Shown: one piece after another, positions 11,499 through 23,431 of the stretch
Numbering within the stretch: the stretch's first letter is position 1
How the letters are laid out: each line of letters begins with the position of its first letter
Assembly (NCBI GenBank): GCA_020055645.1
Contig: CM034546.1
Coordinates: 77,128,001 to 77,192,000 of the forward strand
Source of the DNA: Tomocerus qinae
Taxonomy: Eukaryota; Arthropoda; Collembola; Entomobryomorpha; Tomoceridae
Direction of reading: 5' to 3'
DNA: 64,000 nucleotides
Made by a program: the position numbers and the translations under genes
The notes under the pieces: generated by a model
Told to the model about the DNA's origin: nothing
Databases searched by the model: none
Seen by the model: the letters and a program-made list of their open reading frames with translations, nothing else

Positions 11499-12499
11499 TA
11501 TTGCCAAGCTACTTCAAAATTTAATTTTTGCAATTTAATGTGCAGCATTAATTGTTTGCTTGTCAAGCTTTAACAAATAATATCCAACTAATTTGAATTA
11601 CTAAACAGTCAGCCTGGCTGGTATTGATTACAGTTTAGATTAAACTGGGTGATGTTTATACTTTTCCAATTTGCTGATGGAAAACTTGACACAGATACTA
11701 TAAATTAATATATGTAGACATTGATATATAAATAATAGTTAAATGTGTCAAATGGCATTTAACTAACATTTCTTATTTTTGAAGTGGTTCAGTCAATATC
11801 GGTTGTTGATTAATTTTCCACGAGAATGCACAGAACGTACAAACGTGTATTTATTATAGTGTGACTGTGTACATGCAATTATAGTGTTGAGATTTTGAAA
11901 TCCACTGATCCACTATTCCAAACATTGCTTGCATGTTTCAGTAACACATTTCTCTATGGAATCATACAGGCCATAAATGCCAATCGATATTATCTTTGCT
12001 TGCAAATACTTAGCTTAGATATTTGAAGTAAAAATGTTTTAATCATCGAAGGATGAAGGAAGTAATTTACAAAATGACATTGCAAAAACTTTTTAAGCCA
12101 CCAGCGAAGCAAAGAATTCGATGCATGAATTCTATTAAAATGAAGTAGCAAACATATCTTAATTAAGAAAACAGTTATAAATATACTACCAAGTTACTTC
12201 GTGGTATTCATAAAATATTATAAATTATAAATAGTAATAAATATCTACAATACAGTTACTGGCTACCCTGTGTTTAGAGTAAGCAGTACAAGATGTGAAT
12301 GTGTTTTTTATGAGATTTTGATGTCATTGAAGACATTGGCGTTTAAATATTTTAGTGTCAAATAGCTATCATTTTTACTAACAAAATTCTTAATTTTATG
12401 TTGATACTACGGAATTACGAATTTATCACAAAAATTGAAAATATTTACACAACATTCACTTTTATGATCATCAATACTTATAAAGTTGTTTACTATAAT
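11499..12499. other. Intergenic, upstream of the amine oxidase
   Basis: About 1 kb of AT-rich sequence holding the amine oxidase promoter. A TATAAA on the minus strand near 11655 is a candidate core promoter, but it lies about 160 bp from the ATG. From about 12290 degenerate pieces of the receptor-flank blocks appear. No gene seen. Confidence 0.35.
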
Positions 12500-13158
12500 A
12501 TTTATATCTAATGGTAATTTCAAGAAAAGGACTTTAATAATGAAATTGGTGTAATATCGTAACTTTTTTGTTGTTTCATTTAATGTGTTTAATGTTTAAT
12601 GTAAAAATGTTTCATTTAATAGAATTACTTACGTTTTCTGTGTAATATTACATGATACATTTACAACATGAAGTGAGCAATAGAAAATGTAAATGAATGA
12701 TTGAATTATATCGAATGCATTTGAGGTAATCACATTTTTAATTTTTGTCATTGTGTCTTTAAAAGACTGAATATAAGTAGAAAGCTCAGTATAATACAGT
12801 TATTATAAAATTAAAATTACTAATTTGCAATAAGTTTACAATACTTACAATATATTTGCCCTAGTGGTATAAACATCCGAAAGGCTATAATAGGGCTCTC
12901 AAATCCTTCTTTAGAATTTAGTTAGTGTATAATATTAACATATTTCATTACAATCAGAAATAATATATTTTCCACCGTTTTTGGAAACTACCGTAGGCCC
13001 ACTAACACATTTTGTGTTCATCAAAAGCGAGACGCATTTAATTTACTGTTAGGAAACGAGGGACAGACGCCTGTGAAACCTTTATACATACGTGCATGAT
13101 TTTCAACACCACTATTATATTTTCCTGGATGAAGTTGAGTTTCATATAGAATTTCAGT
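12500..13158 (-). repeat. Duplicated 3' flank of the GR-like gene
   Basis: Matches about 2480-3111 in order and orientation, with scattered differences: ATGAAATTGGTGTAAT, then AAGCTCAGT, then AATCCTT-TTTAGAATTT, then GTGCATGATTTxCAA. The match continues directly into the receptor exons on both sides, so gene and flank were copied together. Confidence 0.6.
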
Positions 13159-15133
13159 CTAGGGAAATGTTACAAGCAAAGTGACGATGAATGAAAGGAT
13201 GGCTTCGAATGTGTCGAATAGATGCTTGTGCTTAACAGCCCTTAAAACTCCGTAACGAATTCCATAAGGTTTCATTGCAAGCATTTGTAGACGGTTTAGT
13301 TTTCCATCTCCGAATGCAGAGCGCATCTCTTCCAAAATTTTGGACGACTTTTCCCAGGACATAGAAGAGCCTAATAATAACATTGTCAGGTGAAATATGC
13401 AAACGAAAACAAAGCAACTGAACATCAAAACCTCGAATAATTTTCCTTTGAAAATTTTCAAGGTTGCGAATAGACACAACGTTATACAGACCGAGGCAAC
13501 AAATGTGAAAGTTGGTAATATGGTGGATGAGCAACTCTCATTGTAGAGTATGTTCAGAACACGCAGCTTTTGAAATAGAGCAATTTTCATTTTCATATTC
13601 TTTTCCGTACTGCAACATATACAAAATTTTAAATTTATTTAAAAGAATTCAGATTGAACTGGACTGCTAAAGAGTAAGGAGATTTACTTCAGTTTATTCA
13701 GCATTGCAAAATTCCTGGAATTGTAAACTACAGCGTAGACAAAAAAGAAAATGTATGCCAATCCTCCGACAGCAAACAGAAAGTTGCCAATCATAAAAAT
13801 CGCCACAATTACAAGGACATTTCCAATTCTTCCAGGGAAAATGAAATCGGCAATGAAATGGTTTCCAGGACAGAAGAAATTTGCGAACGAACAGAATATT
13901 ATCACCAAAACCAAATATGAAGGAATCAGCCATTTCCAAAGGTAGGTCTCCAAAGTAGCATTGCTTCGTCTCAGTCCTCGTCGTCCACAATTAATTTCCG
14001 TTCCTTCTAATTAAAAAGATGTAATCCCACAATAAATAAAATTTTTTATACGTATGTAGTATGGAGGAATGTATCTATATATCTATGCCATGGGAAATGC
14101 GGCTTTTTGTTACAATGCGCTAGCGCGTATACAATGTATATTTCATAAAACAAGGAAGTCCAACATGAGTGTGAGCTTATTTCGAAATTAAGCAATCTCA
14201 ATATGAGTAATCGCATTTTGAAATTCAGAATTAGTACTGGGGGCCTAGTAAAATCACTACTATAGTATAATCGTGTTTTTCGAGTTGTGCGGTGAAATTG
14301 GGTATGTCGATATGCATGTACCATCGTGTGTTAATGTGCTGCTCTGATAACTTTACCCAAATGGGGCGAATCTTAACAAGTCAGTATGTGTCATAACAAA
14401 GGAGTTCATACAAAAACATCGTCCCTAAAGGATCGAAAAAGCCTGTGTCCACTTTCAGATTGGTACCGGAATAAGCCTATGACATTCTGTATGCAAATGT
14501 TTCCAGCTTTCAGTGTGCTTAAGGTTCCTATTATTTTATGTCCGAGAAAGTTTAAAATTTAGCCATTAACATTGAAATTTGCCCCAGAATACTCACTAGC
14601 TTTATATTAACAGAACCTAGGTCCTGTGGCCGGTAAAATATTTATAATACTACTAATGGCAGATTTTAAAAATTCTTAATAAGTCAAATTTGAAATCCAA
14701 TAACCACACATGTTGGCATTGTATTAGAAGTATACAAGTATAGTATTCTATTACTTTACTTACCATTGAATATATACTTGAAATCCATTTGGTTCAAAAC
14801 TCGCACGATGTTTTCTTCGTTTGTTCTAAAATTGAATACTATTGCACTCATTATTATGTGGGCAGCAGAATAAATGCAGAGTAACGACAATTGAGTCGCA
14901 TTTTGACGAGGATTTCTGAATTCTGATATTAGCTGAAATAGCTCATAAAATGTCAAAAAGTGAAGAAATTTCTCAACAACTTTGTTCATCTGCTTTTTTG
15001 GTGTACGGATAAATTTTTCTTTTGGTGCACTCCAAACCAATGGAATGGCTCCACAATTTGCTAATACGTACACCCAAAATTTTGGTCGGGTTATTGTTAG
15101 ACGAAATTTTGCAATTTTGGTCTTTAAATTCAT
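13159..15133 (-). CDS. Seven-transmembrane chemoreceptor, gustatory-receptor-like (copy D)
   Basis: Three minus-strand exons (14764-15133, 13688-14006, 13159-13609) total 1140 nt and encode 379 aa. The exon boundaries and phases match copy A. Hydrophobic segments include VLVIIFCSFANFF, VLVIVAIFMIGNFLF and TFTFVASVCITLCLFA. Shared blocks are YNSRNFAMLNKL, IFKGKLFEVLMF, MKPYGIRYGVLRA and HKHLFDTFEAILSF. The ATG used in copy A reads ATAG here and makes the splice-acceptor-like end of the upstream sequence. The likely start is therefore nine codons further in, at MNLKTKIAKF. The protein is predicted to be an integral membrane chemoreceptor of sensory neurons. The family name is inferred from topology and length rather than from a diagnostic motif. 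The 757-bp first intron contains a dispersed repeat. Confidence 0.6.
14575..14660. repeat. Dispersed repeat with a near-palindromic core
   Basis: Lies in the first intron of receptor copy D. It shares ACTAGCTTTAT, an ACCTAGGTCCTGTG core and a following GGCCGGTAAAATA-like tail with 41158-41230. The core, roughly AGGACCTGGGTCCT in the other copy, is self-complementary. Probably a fragment of the same mobile element. Confidence 0.45.
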
Positions 15134-16183
15134 TTTCTGTTTACCTATGCTTGAAATTAATAAAAGGATGGTCTTAGTAGTGGTAGTAGTAGTAGTAGTA
15201 TATATGGGTGTTCAACAAAAAGCCAACTTTTTGCAGCCCTTCATGTTTATATGTTATTGAGTAATTGGTTGAATATATGGAATAACCATTTTTAAATCCA
15301 TTTTCAGCGAAAAGTCTGGCAACCAATTATTTAAAATTGTTTAAGGGCTTTCTTATGGCTATTTTGCATAAAATTGGCTTTAATCATGAAATTGGTATAA
15401 CCAGTTGGAATTCAAACTCCATTTACCCACGTTTTAAATATAGAGAAGAGTAACATAATTATCCTATTTCTGCGGACTTCCACGTTTTGTTTGTTAGTAA
15501 TGGTTGGTTGAATAACATGCAATGGATTAATCCACTTTTGCAATTCCCCGAATGGTTTAGAAATGTTTACTAAAAATTGCATGACAAAATAATTGACCAT
15601 TTTACAGAGCCTTAATCATAAAATTGGTTTACTAAAATGTTTTTTTCTTTATCATTCCTTTACTTCCAATTAAATACTTAAATTCCATTCCAATAGTACA
15701 TTTATTCTAAAATTGCACAATATTATATATTGTAATACAAAGTTACCCCATCGAGAGAACAGTGCATAATTTAAATGCGTATGCTTGAGATTTGCAGTAA
15801 TTTGAGCCATTCATTTTTATCTATGATGGTTTTAAAATAAACAGTAAACGCAATCATAATAATGTTATGTACGCCATGCAGAAAACAAAAAAGGATAAGT
15901 TTTGCTTTTTTGTAAACAGCAATAAGTTGAAATTGTAAAAATCTTTTTCCTTTTTTCGAAGTAGCAATTTTTCACAATTACTTGCACTTGTAAGTAAATA
16001 AAAGCAAAAAGGGGCGGCTTTTTGTAAAAGAAAAGCTCCTTTTCGTAAGCTGTAGGTTTACATGAATATATACATATATCAACATTTGTAATAACTATAA
16101 CCATAACACTGCGGACACAAACATAAACAAAATTTACTGTGAACATTGGTGATTAGTTGTTTTTGTCAAATTTGAACAAAAAT
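15134..16183. other. Intergenic: GTA microsatellite and decayed receptor flank
   Basis: A short (GTA)n tract stands at about 15178-15203. From about 15300 to 15860 there are diverged copies of the receptor 5' flank and start region. At about 15430 the equivalent of the start has become GTGGGTAAATGG. The minus-strand frame at 15412-15600 is part of this decayed block. No intact gene seen. Confidence 0.4.
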
Positions 16184-17542
16184 TTAAAAAATAGCCTTAA
16201 ATAAATAAATTATGACTGCATATAAAAATAAAAATAAATGTGAATTGACAATTACGGCATTACTACTATTATTCCCACCCCCACCATCGCTGTCATTGCT
16301 ATCTTCGATACCACAAGTAGTGTTTGTTGGTGTATTTGATCCACTTTCATTTGTAATTTCGTGTATCCAATCAAGGACAGAAGGCACATACCCAAATACA
16401 GCCGGAAGTGTCGTTCCCCCATTACAGCTACTTGAGCCAAACGAAACAATTCCATAAAGGACATGTAATTTGCAATTGCTAATGGGATCCCTTGTTATTT
16501 CTACGAATCCCGATCCACTGTCTCCATTACATGGACTTGACCATTGGTCCCCAGCACAGAACATTTGGTCAGTAAATTCCACGAAGGAGCTATAACGTTC
16601 CTTGCACCGCTGATGGGGAATTATAGTTAAATTTACTTTCTGCAAGATATCTGGAATTGTCTTGTTGTAGAAATTTGTCAAACCCCAACCTGCTACTGTC
16701 ATCTGACCTGCAAATATAAAATCAAAATAATGGAAAATATGGAAAGAAAAACTTCGCGAGAAATTAATATAATTATTTCTGCTTTGACAAAAAAGTCAGG
16801 TATAAAAATTAAGAGAGAGATTCATTTAAATACTAATTAATTCTTTAAGAGTTTATGTGAAATGTATTTCAGAACTGCTTATTTTATTAATAGTAAATCT
16901 AGACAAAATTGGTCAAAGCCTACCACTGACAGCATCAGGAGAAGAATATTGAGGGAGATTAATTTTCTTCACCGAATTTGTTAATTGAAACGGAGACGAA
17001 ACTCTCACCAGAGCAAAGTCGTGTGTTTTATTGCTAAAATCATTTTAATTTATATTTCAATAACTAGTGCATATTAGTTCTTTCATATTATAAAAGCTAT
17101 TAATAAGTTACTTACACGTCAGAAGTAGGAATATAATTCGGATGTACAACTAATTGACTAACATCTCTTCTCTGTTTTGAATTGTCTGCATCAGTTCTGT
17201 TGTGATCTCCAGCGACTAGTTGAATTTCAGATGCATTTATGTTTGTGAGACAGTGACCGGCAGTGAGGACCCAATTTTGGTTGATGATCACGCCCCCACA
17301 TCTGTGTCCGAAGGCTGGCTTACTCACCATATTGATTACCCAAGGAAATTCAGATTTAATAGCATCTTTGCCATTTATTATGCGTTGATCCACGTTTCCT
17401 TAAAAATAATTGCTTACAACCATTAAATAATTCAGTACAGGTGAATTAAATGTGTTTAAAATGTATAAATATTACCTTTACCTTCTGAAAATGCACTAAA
17501 ATATATTGAAAGAATAAAAATAGGTTTAAATATGGTAATCAT
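16184..17542 (-). CDS. Chymotrypsin-like S1 serine protease with GPI-type tail (copy 1)
   Basis: Four minus-strand exons: 17482-17542, 17116-17398, 16924-17033 and 16184-16707, 978 nt, 325 aa. An alternative donor six bases downstream (17476) also keeps the frame. A signal peptide (MITIFKPIFILSIYFSAFS) is followed by a very short propeptide and the activation site R26-IING. The catalytic triad is complete: His69 (LTAGHC), Asp120 (HDFALV) and Ser215 (GDSGSG). The residue six before the serine is Ser, which in trypsin numbering points to chymotrypsin-like rather than trypsin-like specificity. GDSGSG replaces the standard GDSGGP. After the protease domain comes a Ser/Asn/Gly-rich stretch and a hydrophobic C-terminus (HLFLFLYAVIIYLF), typical of a GPI-anchor signal. 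The enzyme probably acts on the outer cell surface. Its paralogue lies 1.1 kb upstream in the same orientation. Confidence 0.88.
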
Positions 17543-18666
17543 AATGGGAAATTAGGCTAAGCGGTGCTGTGCCTTTAAAATACCAGATGTTTTGAACAAG
17601 ATATTATTGATCTTCTCATGATTTTGTTCCTGATATTGCAACTGTTACAGATACTGTGGCATAGTGGACATGTGATAGATAAGAGCAGTCGTATATCCCC
17701 GGCTTGCTGATATCACAGATTAGATAGTGTGATCATGGCATGCTGTCAAGCGATAGCTAGGGTTCCATTGATGTTGGGCACAAACTATATAGTATAGAGT
17801 ATAAACCCATGATTCAAACATATCAACCAAAATCATTTGTTCAGATAGGCTTTTACAATGAATTTTTTCTGCTTTTGGATTATTTCATTTCTAGTGCTTC
17901 AATAAGATATTGCGTAAGTATCTTATGACTTTTCAGTTCAAAATGGTCGGCATTCTTAACAATATTTCTTGGTTTGAACCTCAATTTCTTTTATATAAAA
18001 TATATAAACGCCCTTATCAAGGAGAACTATATTGGGAAAATAGACATTTTATGACAGTAGCTAATCGTCATTTAAAAAAATATAAAAACAGCAATGCGAA
18101 ATCCTGCCAACTGTATAATCATAATAAAGGAGGATGTGTGCGGATAGTACAGATACCTGTACTGTGCCGCACTGGTTTATCTATCTATTGTAAATGTTTG
18201 ACAGGTATTCGTTACACCTAAAAATAAGGTTAATTATTTTTGAAAGCAATCTAAGCTATAGACTTTAAATAATTACAATTGTAACAAAAGCAGTTTATTT
18301 GATACCTGTACGGTAATACGGTAATAGTAATTATTATTATCACATTCACAAATATTGTACTATGGTATCCATCTATACTATAAGTTACTACTATAAGTAC
18401 ATGGGATTCATTTACAGAACATTTAAATTTGACCCATGATTCTGAAAATACAACTGCAGTTTTGTAATATAATTATCACTATTTACTAAAATGTATATAA
18501 TATGTATGGTTATAGTTATACACCATACCATGACTATTCAGTCTACTATATTAAAAATAAGTGATGTTATTTTTACTAAGTATTAATTATTTAGTTAATA
18601 CAATTCAGCGAATATTTGCGCCTTATGAACTTTGTACAACTTTAAAGGCTAATTACGTCAGTGTAT
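17543..18666. other. Intergenic between the two proteases
   Basis: Upstream sequence of protease copy 1, then the 3' flank of copy 2. A plus-strand MNFFCFWIISFLVLQ reading frame at 17857-17904 looks like a signal peptide but ends in a stop with no continuation. No gene supported. Confidence 0.35.
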
Positions 18667-19942
18667 TCACAAATTTGTAACAGCAAGTACAACTAAGTAC
18701 AATAGTAATCCTACATTTATTTTCATACTAATAATATTACTAGTAGCGTTAATTTCATTTCTTTGTTCATCGATTTGACAAACAGTTTCCCTTAGGCTAA
18801 TGGAACTCTGTTCTCCTGTAATTTCAAATATCCAATCAAGTATTGCTGGGACATTGCCAAATATAGTTGGAAATTCCACTCCTCCAGCACAATCGCCTTT
18901 TCCGTAAGACACAATCCCATAGAGTACATGTATTTTACAATCGCTACTTGGATCTGTTATGATTTCAACAAACCCTGATCCACTATCTCCGATGCATGCA
19001 CTTGAGTCATGATTCCCACCACAGAACATTTCATCAGTAAACTGTAAAAAACTATACAGCTCCCTGCATTCTTCAACAGGAATTATGTTTAAATCCACTT
19101 TTTGCAAAATTTCGGGCACCACGTGGTTTTGGGCGTCGATATAACCCCAACCAGCCAAAGTCATCTTATCTGTCAATAAAATAGTTTATTCTTGAAATGT
19201 ATTATACTTTATATTCTACAAACCGGTTGTCAGTTATGTTATAGAATAGAGCACAGCATAGGATTGATGTCTGTACAAATTACGGAAAACAGAAACACTA
19301 TCATTACCATGATTAATAACAGATGAACTTTCAGGCAGGTTGATTTTCATTACTGAATCTGTCAACTGAAACGGGGTTGACACTTTAAGTAGAGCGAAGT
19401 CATGAGAAACATTTCTGGTTTTGAATATTTCCAATGTTAGTTAATAATTGAACATGTTTTAAATTTCCATTTTATTTTATTGTTTAATACAGATGAAAGA
19501 AATACAAAAGACTTACAATTGAGAGTCAGGTATGTATTTTGGATGTAAGAGAATCTCATCAACATTCCTTCTTTGTTTTAAATTATCGGGATGGGTACGA
19601 TTGTGATCGCCTGCTATCAGTTGAATTTGAGATGCAGTTATGTTTGTAAGACAGTGTCCGGCTGTTAAGACCCAATTTTGGCTGATGATCACGCCTCCAC
19701 ATCTGTGATCCGACAAAGGACGATTGACCATGTTGATTATCCAAGGAAATTCGGATTTCCTAGCTTCTTTGCCATTAATTATGCGTGTTTCCATTCTGTC
19801 CAATGCTAAAACCCACAATTTATTCAAAGGACATGAGAGAAAATTTGTTAAGTTTTAATAACTGATTTGTAAGTTAACTTTACTGACCTTCACAAAATGA
19901 AACCATTACGAAAAATATAAGTATTGGCAAATATTTCAACAT
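18667..19942 (-). CDS. Chymotrypsin-like S1 serine protease with GPI-type tail (copy 2)
   Basis: Four minus-strand exons: 19888-19942, 19517-19805, 19308-19414 and 18667-19169, 954 nt, 317 aa. Intron positions and phases match copy 1. The protein has a signal peptide (MLKYLPILIFFVMVSFC), the activation site R26-IING, His69 (LTAGHC), Asp120 (HDFALL) and Ser213 in GDSGSG. Ser six residues before the catalytic Ser suggests chymotrypsin-like specificity. The C-terminus ends in a hydrophobic segment (INVGLLLYLVVLAVTNL), again like a GPI-anchor signal. The two genes are an obvious tandem duplication. Likely substrates, such as surface, gut or cuticle proteins, cannot be told from sequence. Confidence 0.88.
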
Positions 19943-20022
19943 TTTGACAAAATTCTGGGCTTTACTATACATATGCTGCTTTGCTTAATTGTTTTACTAT
20001 TCATAAGACAACGGAAGTAGTT

Positions 20023-20032
20023 ATTATATATA
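20023..20032 (-). promoter_or_regulatory. TATA-like element of protease copy 2
   Basis: TATATATA on the minus strand about 80 bases before the start codon at 19942, a usual spacing for a short 5' leader. No equivalent is obvious upstream of copy 1. Confidence 0.35.
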
Positions 20033-20448
20033 CTCTGATTGATTAAAATAACTTGCTAAGAGACATAAGGTCAAGAGAAAAGGGCGCCAGATAAATTTTA
20101 CATGGACATTGTCGTCACAGTGGAGTATAAATAGTAATGCCGACAATGGTACAAATACTAACCTGTAGATTACGAAGGAAATTCGTCATTATCGATTTGC
20201 ATGTATCAAATCAATAACCTTTGCTTTAACATAGTAATTGGATGCGTAATTACAATATCCATGGTTTGATTTTTGGTCATTAAATGTTGGCAAATGTATG
20301 AAAGATGTGTTCAAAATGTCATGGTAAATATTTGTATGCATTTTTCCAAATTATGCCATTTTTTTAATTATCCAATAGTGGAATAGACAAACTTATCTCA
20401 AACAACGTTACACGGCTCATTTTCTCATTTCAATTCTCCACTTGGAGA

Positions 20449-20729
20449 CATAGGCGTCGGAACCGGGGGGACAGGGGGGACAATTTCCCCCCTAGAATAA
20501 GGCCAGGAGGGACATGTCCCCCTAAAAATGTTCCAAAAACCTAACTAAATTTACATAAGCACCGGGAAAGGAGTTTTTTTTGTCAAGAAAGGTTAAAAAT
20601 CCAAAAATTTTTCGCGCTCCGCGCGAATATGTTTTCGTTTTATACCAATATTTTATTATTTTGGTGCCCCCACCCTTTCTGAAGAAGCTTCTTTGTCCCC
20701 CCTAGATAAATTACGTTCCGGCGCCTATG
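20449..20729. mobile_element. hAT-type MITE, 281 bp
   Basis: The left end reads CATAGGCGTCGGAAC and the right end GTTCCGGCGCCTATG. These are 15-bp terminal inverted repeats with one mismatch. The element is flanked by an exact 8-bp direct repeat, CTTGGAGA, at 20441-20448 and 20730-20737. An 8-bp target duplication and short ends of this type are standard for hAT transposons. The inside is non-coding, with G-runs and C-runs (GGGGGGACAGGGGGG, CCCCCC), so it is non-autonomous. Confidence 0.9.
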
Positions 20730-20737
20730 CTTGGAGA

Positions 20738-21452
20738 TAAAACGTTTTTGAACTGACAAGGAAGGGTTTAGCAAATTCACCAGGCATGCACAAACCCATG
20801 TATTTTATCAATTAAAGCTAACATTACTACGTGGTATAATAGAAAATTTGTAGCTCAAGCAGCCTTACGTTATTTATTGAAGCCGATAAAATAATAATAA
20901 TAATCCATTTCTTTGTAAATTAACAATAATAATATTATTATGATGTTATTATGCATATCTTCCCTTCCCATTATTATTATTATTTACCATAATGCACAAT
21001 GTCATTAACTACCAATTCCCACTACTAATTTTTTGTGGACGTATGCGAATGTAAATCAGGGAAATAAATGTTGCAAATCCTCCAAGCATTGCTTTTCATA
21101 TCAGTTTGAGCGCATCCGAGCTTCTAAGGTAAAAAGTGGTAAGTGAATAAAAATAAAATTTTGCAAATTGCAACGACCAAGTCAAAATACAAATTATTCC
21201 ACCTGTGAAAATATACACTGTTGTAAGAATAAATCAATGCCTTTTTTATTTTGGTATGTATTAAGACAGTTAAAAACAAGTTATCTGTTGCAAAATGTAT
21301 TTACGTAACATACAAATTGCTAACAATATTATTTAAAGGTATTTTCTTTACCGAAAGCTAAAATATACACTCTATTAATAATTTTCATTAGATTTTGATT
21401 CTAAAACACTATCTAGATAGTCTGGGGACAATTTTTCTTAAAATCTGTACAT
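20738..21452. other. Intergenic, no gene seen
   Basis: AT-rich, with ATA/ATT trinucleotide tracts around 20885-20990. It includes the 3' flank of the IR-like gene. I see no coding potential. Confidence 0.4.
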
Positions 21453-23431
21453 CTATATACCAGATTCCACCACAAGATTGCTTCTACGTATAATATTTAT
21501 TGTTAGTTTGTAGCCCAAGCTAATTTCAACGACAAAGCATGAAAATGATAGTCCTAATAATAAGCTACAGCCACGGAGCAAGGGGTACAAGGGAGTACTG
21601 TCCACCTTTTTGATTTTAGTTCCTTTTTCTTTCTTCGCCAAATTAAATTCCTGAACCTGACGATGAGAGAATCCAGCATAGAAAATATTTTCCCAGCATT
21701 CTCTCAATCCTATTTCAAGCATCCAACGTAACAGTTGGCCAAACCTTTCTGACAAATGTGAATGAAATGTAATTGTGTCCCACTTGTAGTACCAAGGCTC
21801 AGGGACCAGTTTACATCGAATATTTGGGTCATATCTTTCAAGAGCAGCAATAAAGTTCGTCGAAAACGAATTGTGAATCAAATGAGTGCCTTTGTTGGCC
21901 ATTTGAGCGATACAGTAAATTCGATCATGATGGCAAAACGGATTCAACACTACAAAATTTTCGATATTCAACTTGAGATTCACAAACCGAGATTTGTGTT
22001 CTTGAATAAACTTGTTAACTTCAGCTTCTTCATGTTCGAATATCCGAAATCCTTTGGAAAATAAAAGTCGATTATTTGAAATTTTGGCAGGTTCATAAGG
22101 TTCAATTACATTACTTGTGAAATTTGCAGAATGTAATTGCTGCAGGATAATTAGTAGTAGAGATATAAAAGCAAGAACGTTTTTAAGACCATTTGTTGTT
22201 GGCATACCCAAAATTACCCAAATTACATTTAAACTTAACCAAATACTTTTATGATAACATGCCATTATTATAACTAGAATAGCAACACATATCCAAACAA
22301 TTTTTTCGAATGGTTGCAGCACAGTAATCGGTATGAAATCCTGTTCAAAAAACGGCATTGTCAAGCAGTACAAATAGTTAAAATCATTTCCGTGAAAAAT
22401 AATAAGATTTCCATCTTGCTCTGCGCCGTTCTTTTCCAAACGATTCCAATTTACGTTATCTGCGTGTTTAGTAAAATATGTTTAAACATATCTAATGCAT
22501 TTGTACACAATACCACCATATTTTAATATATGTTTTAATTTTTCATAGAAACGCTTTAGTAAAATTAGTGCTTAAAATAAGCTCCTTAAAATCTATTTTA
22601 AAATATAAACTTACCATTTTCCTTTGGCACATCACAAAGAAAACAAAATGTCAACCTCGGACGGTTTAGGTCATCGTTTGAAAACGTAAAATTAATTTTT
22701 CGTGAGAGAAATCCTAGAAGTACGGTGCTGGTATATGTAACCTTCCAATCCTTTCTCATTGTAATCTCGAAATTTCGAAATAATTCGGTTCTTTCGGGAC
22801 CATTGTAAGGTGAATATGCCGGTTTCCCATGTCCATCGGAATTGATTATCATTATAAAAGAATTAACATCTTTTACGGACGTCAAGCTATTTGTATCTAC
22901 TATTGGGTTATCGCAAAGGTAGCAGAGTATAAACTTAAGCTGACCAATACATATAATAATTTTAGGATGGACTTTGCTAAAATTTTCATTGACGAACTCT
23001 GTTGCAATTTCTAAGTCAATACTTTTTCTAACGTGTGAAAAGATTGCGAAAAACAAGGATGTTTTCGAGTTAACATAGTCAGAAGACCTTATAAGTTTTG
23101 ACAGTATTTCGACTTCTGAGCAATATATAAGCAAGTGAGCACAAATTCCTTTGTAATTTAGGTTACGCAACTTTGACCAGTGGGACAGACTTTCATCTTC
23201 ACTATTGTGTACAGAAATTGGATTATTCCTTTGCGTATACCACAAAAGAATGCCCGTTGTGTTGGTCAGTATCGCTTTCTGCCTAATGATATGTACGGAG
23301 CATCCCATTGGAACATCAGGAGTAACCGGAATAGTTTTTATATTATCTGTAATCGACGTTTTCAACGGAATAATGTTTCCATTATTTATTGCAAATTTAA
23401 GGAGGAAAAATAAAAATAATTTTTTGTACAT
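21453..23431 (-). CDS. Divergent ionotropic-receptor-like protein
   Basis: Two minus-strand exons, 22615-23431 and 21453-22459, total 1824 nt and encode 607 aa. The splice phase joins KEN and DNVNW. A signal peptide (MYKKLFLFFLLKFA) starts a 350-residue extracellular part. Membrane segments follow around VWICVAILVIIMACY and VLAFISLLLIILQQL. The latter runs into SANFTSNVIEPYEP, which resembles the end of an IR/iGluR channel segment and the start of S2. A last segment near the C-terminus (LLRGCSLLLGLSFSCFVVEI) fits the fourth membrane segment. This order is that of arthropod ionotropic receptors, ligand-gated channels of chemosensory neurons. The iGluR glutamate-binding residues are not recognisable, as in most divergent IRs. 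The call rests on topology and short resemblances, so a search is needed to exclude other membrane families. Confidence 0.55.
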
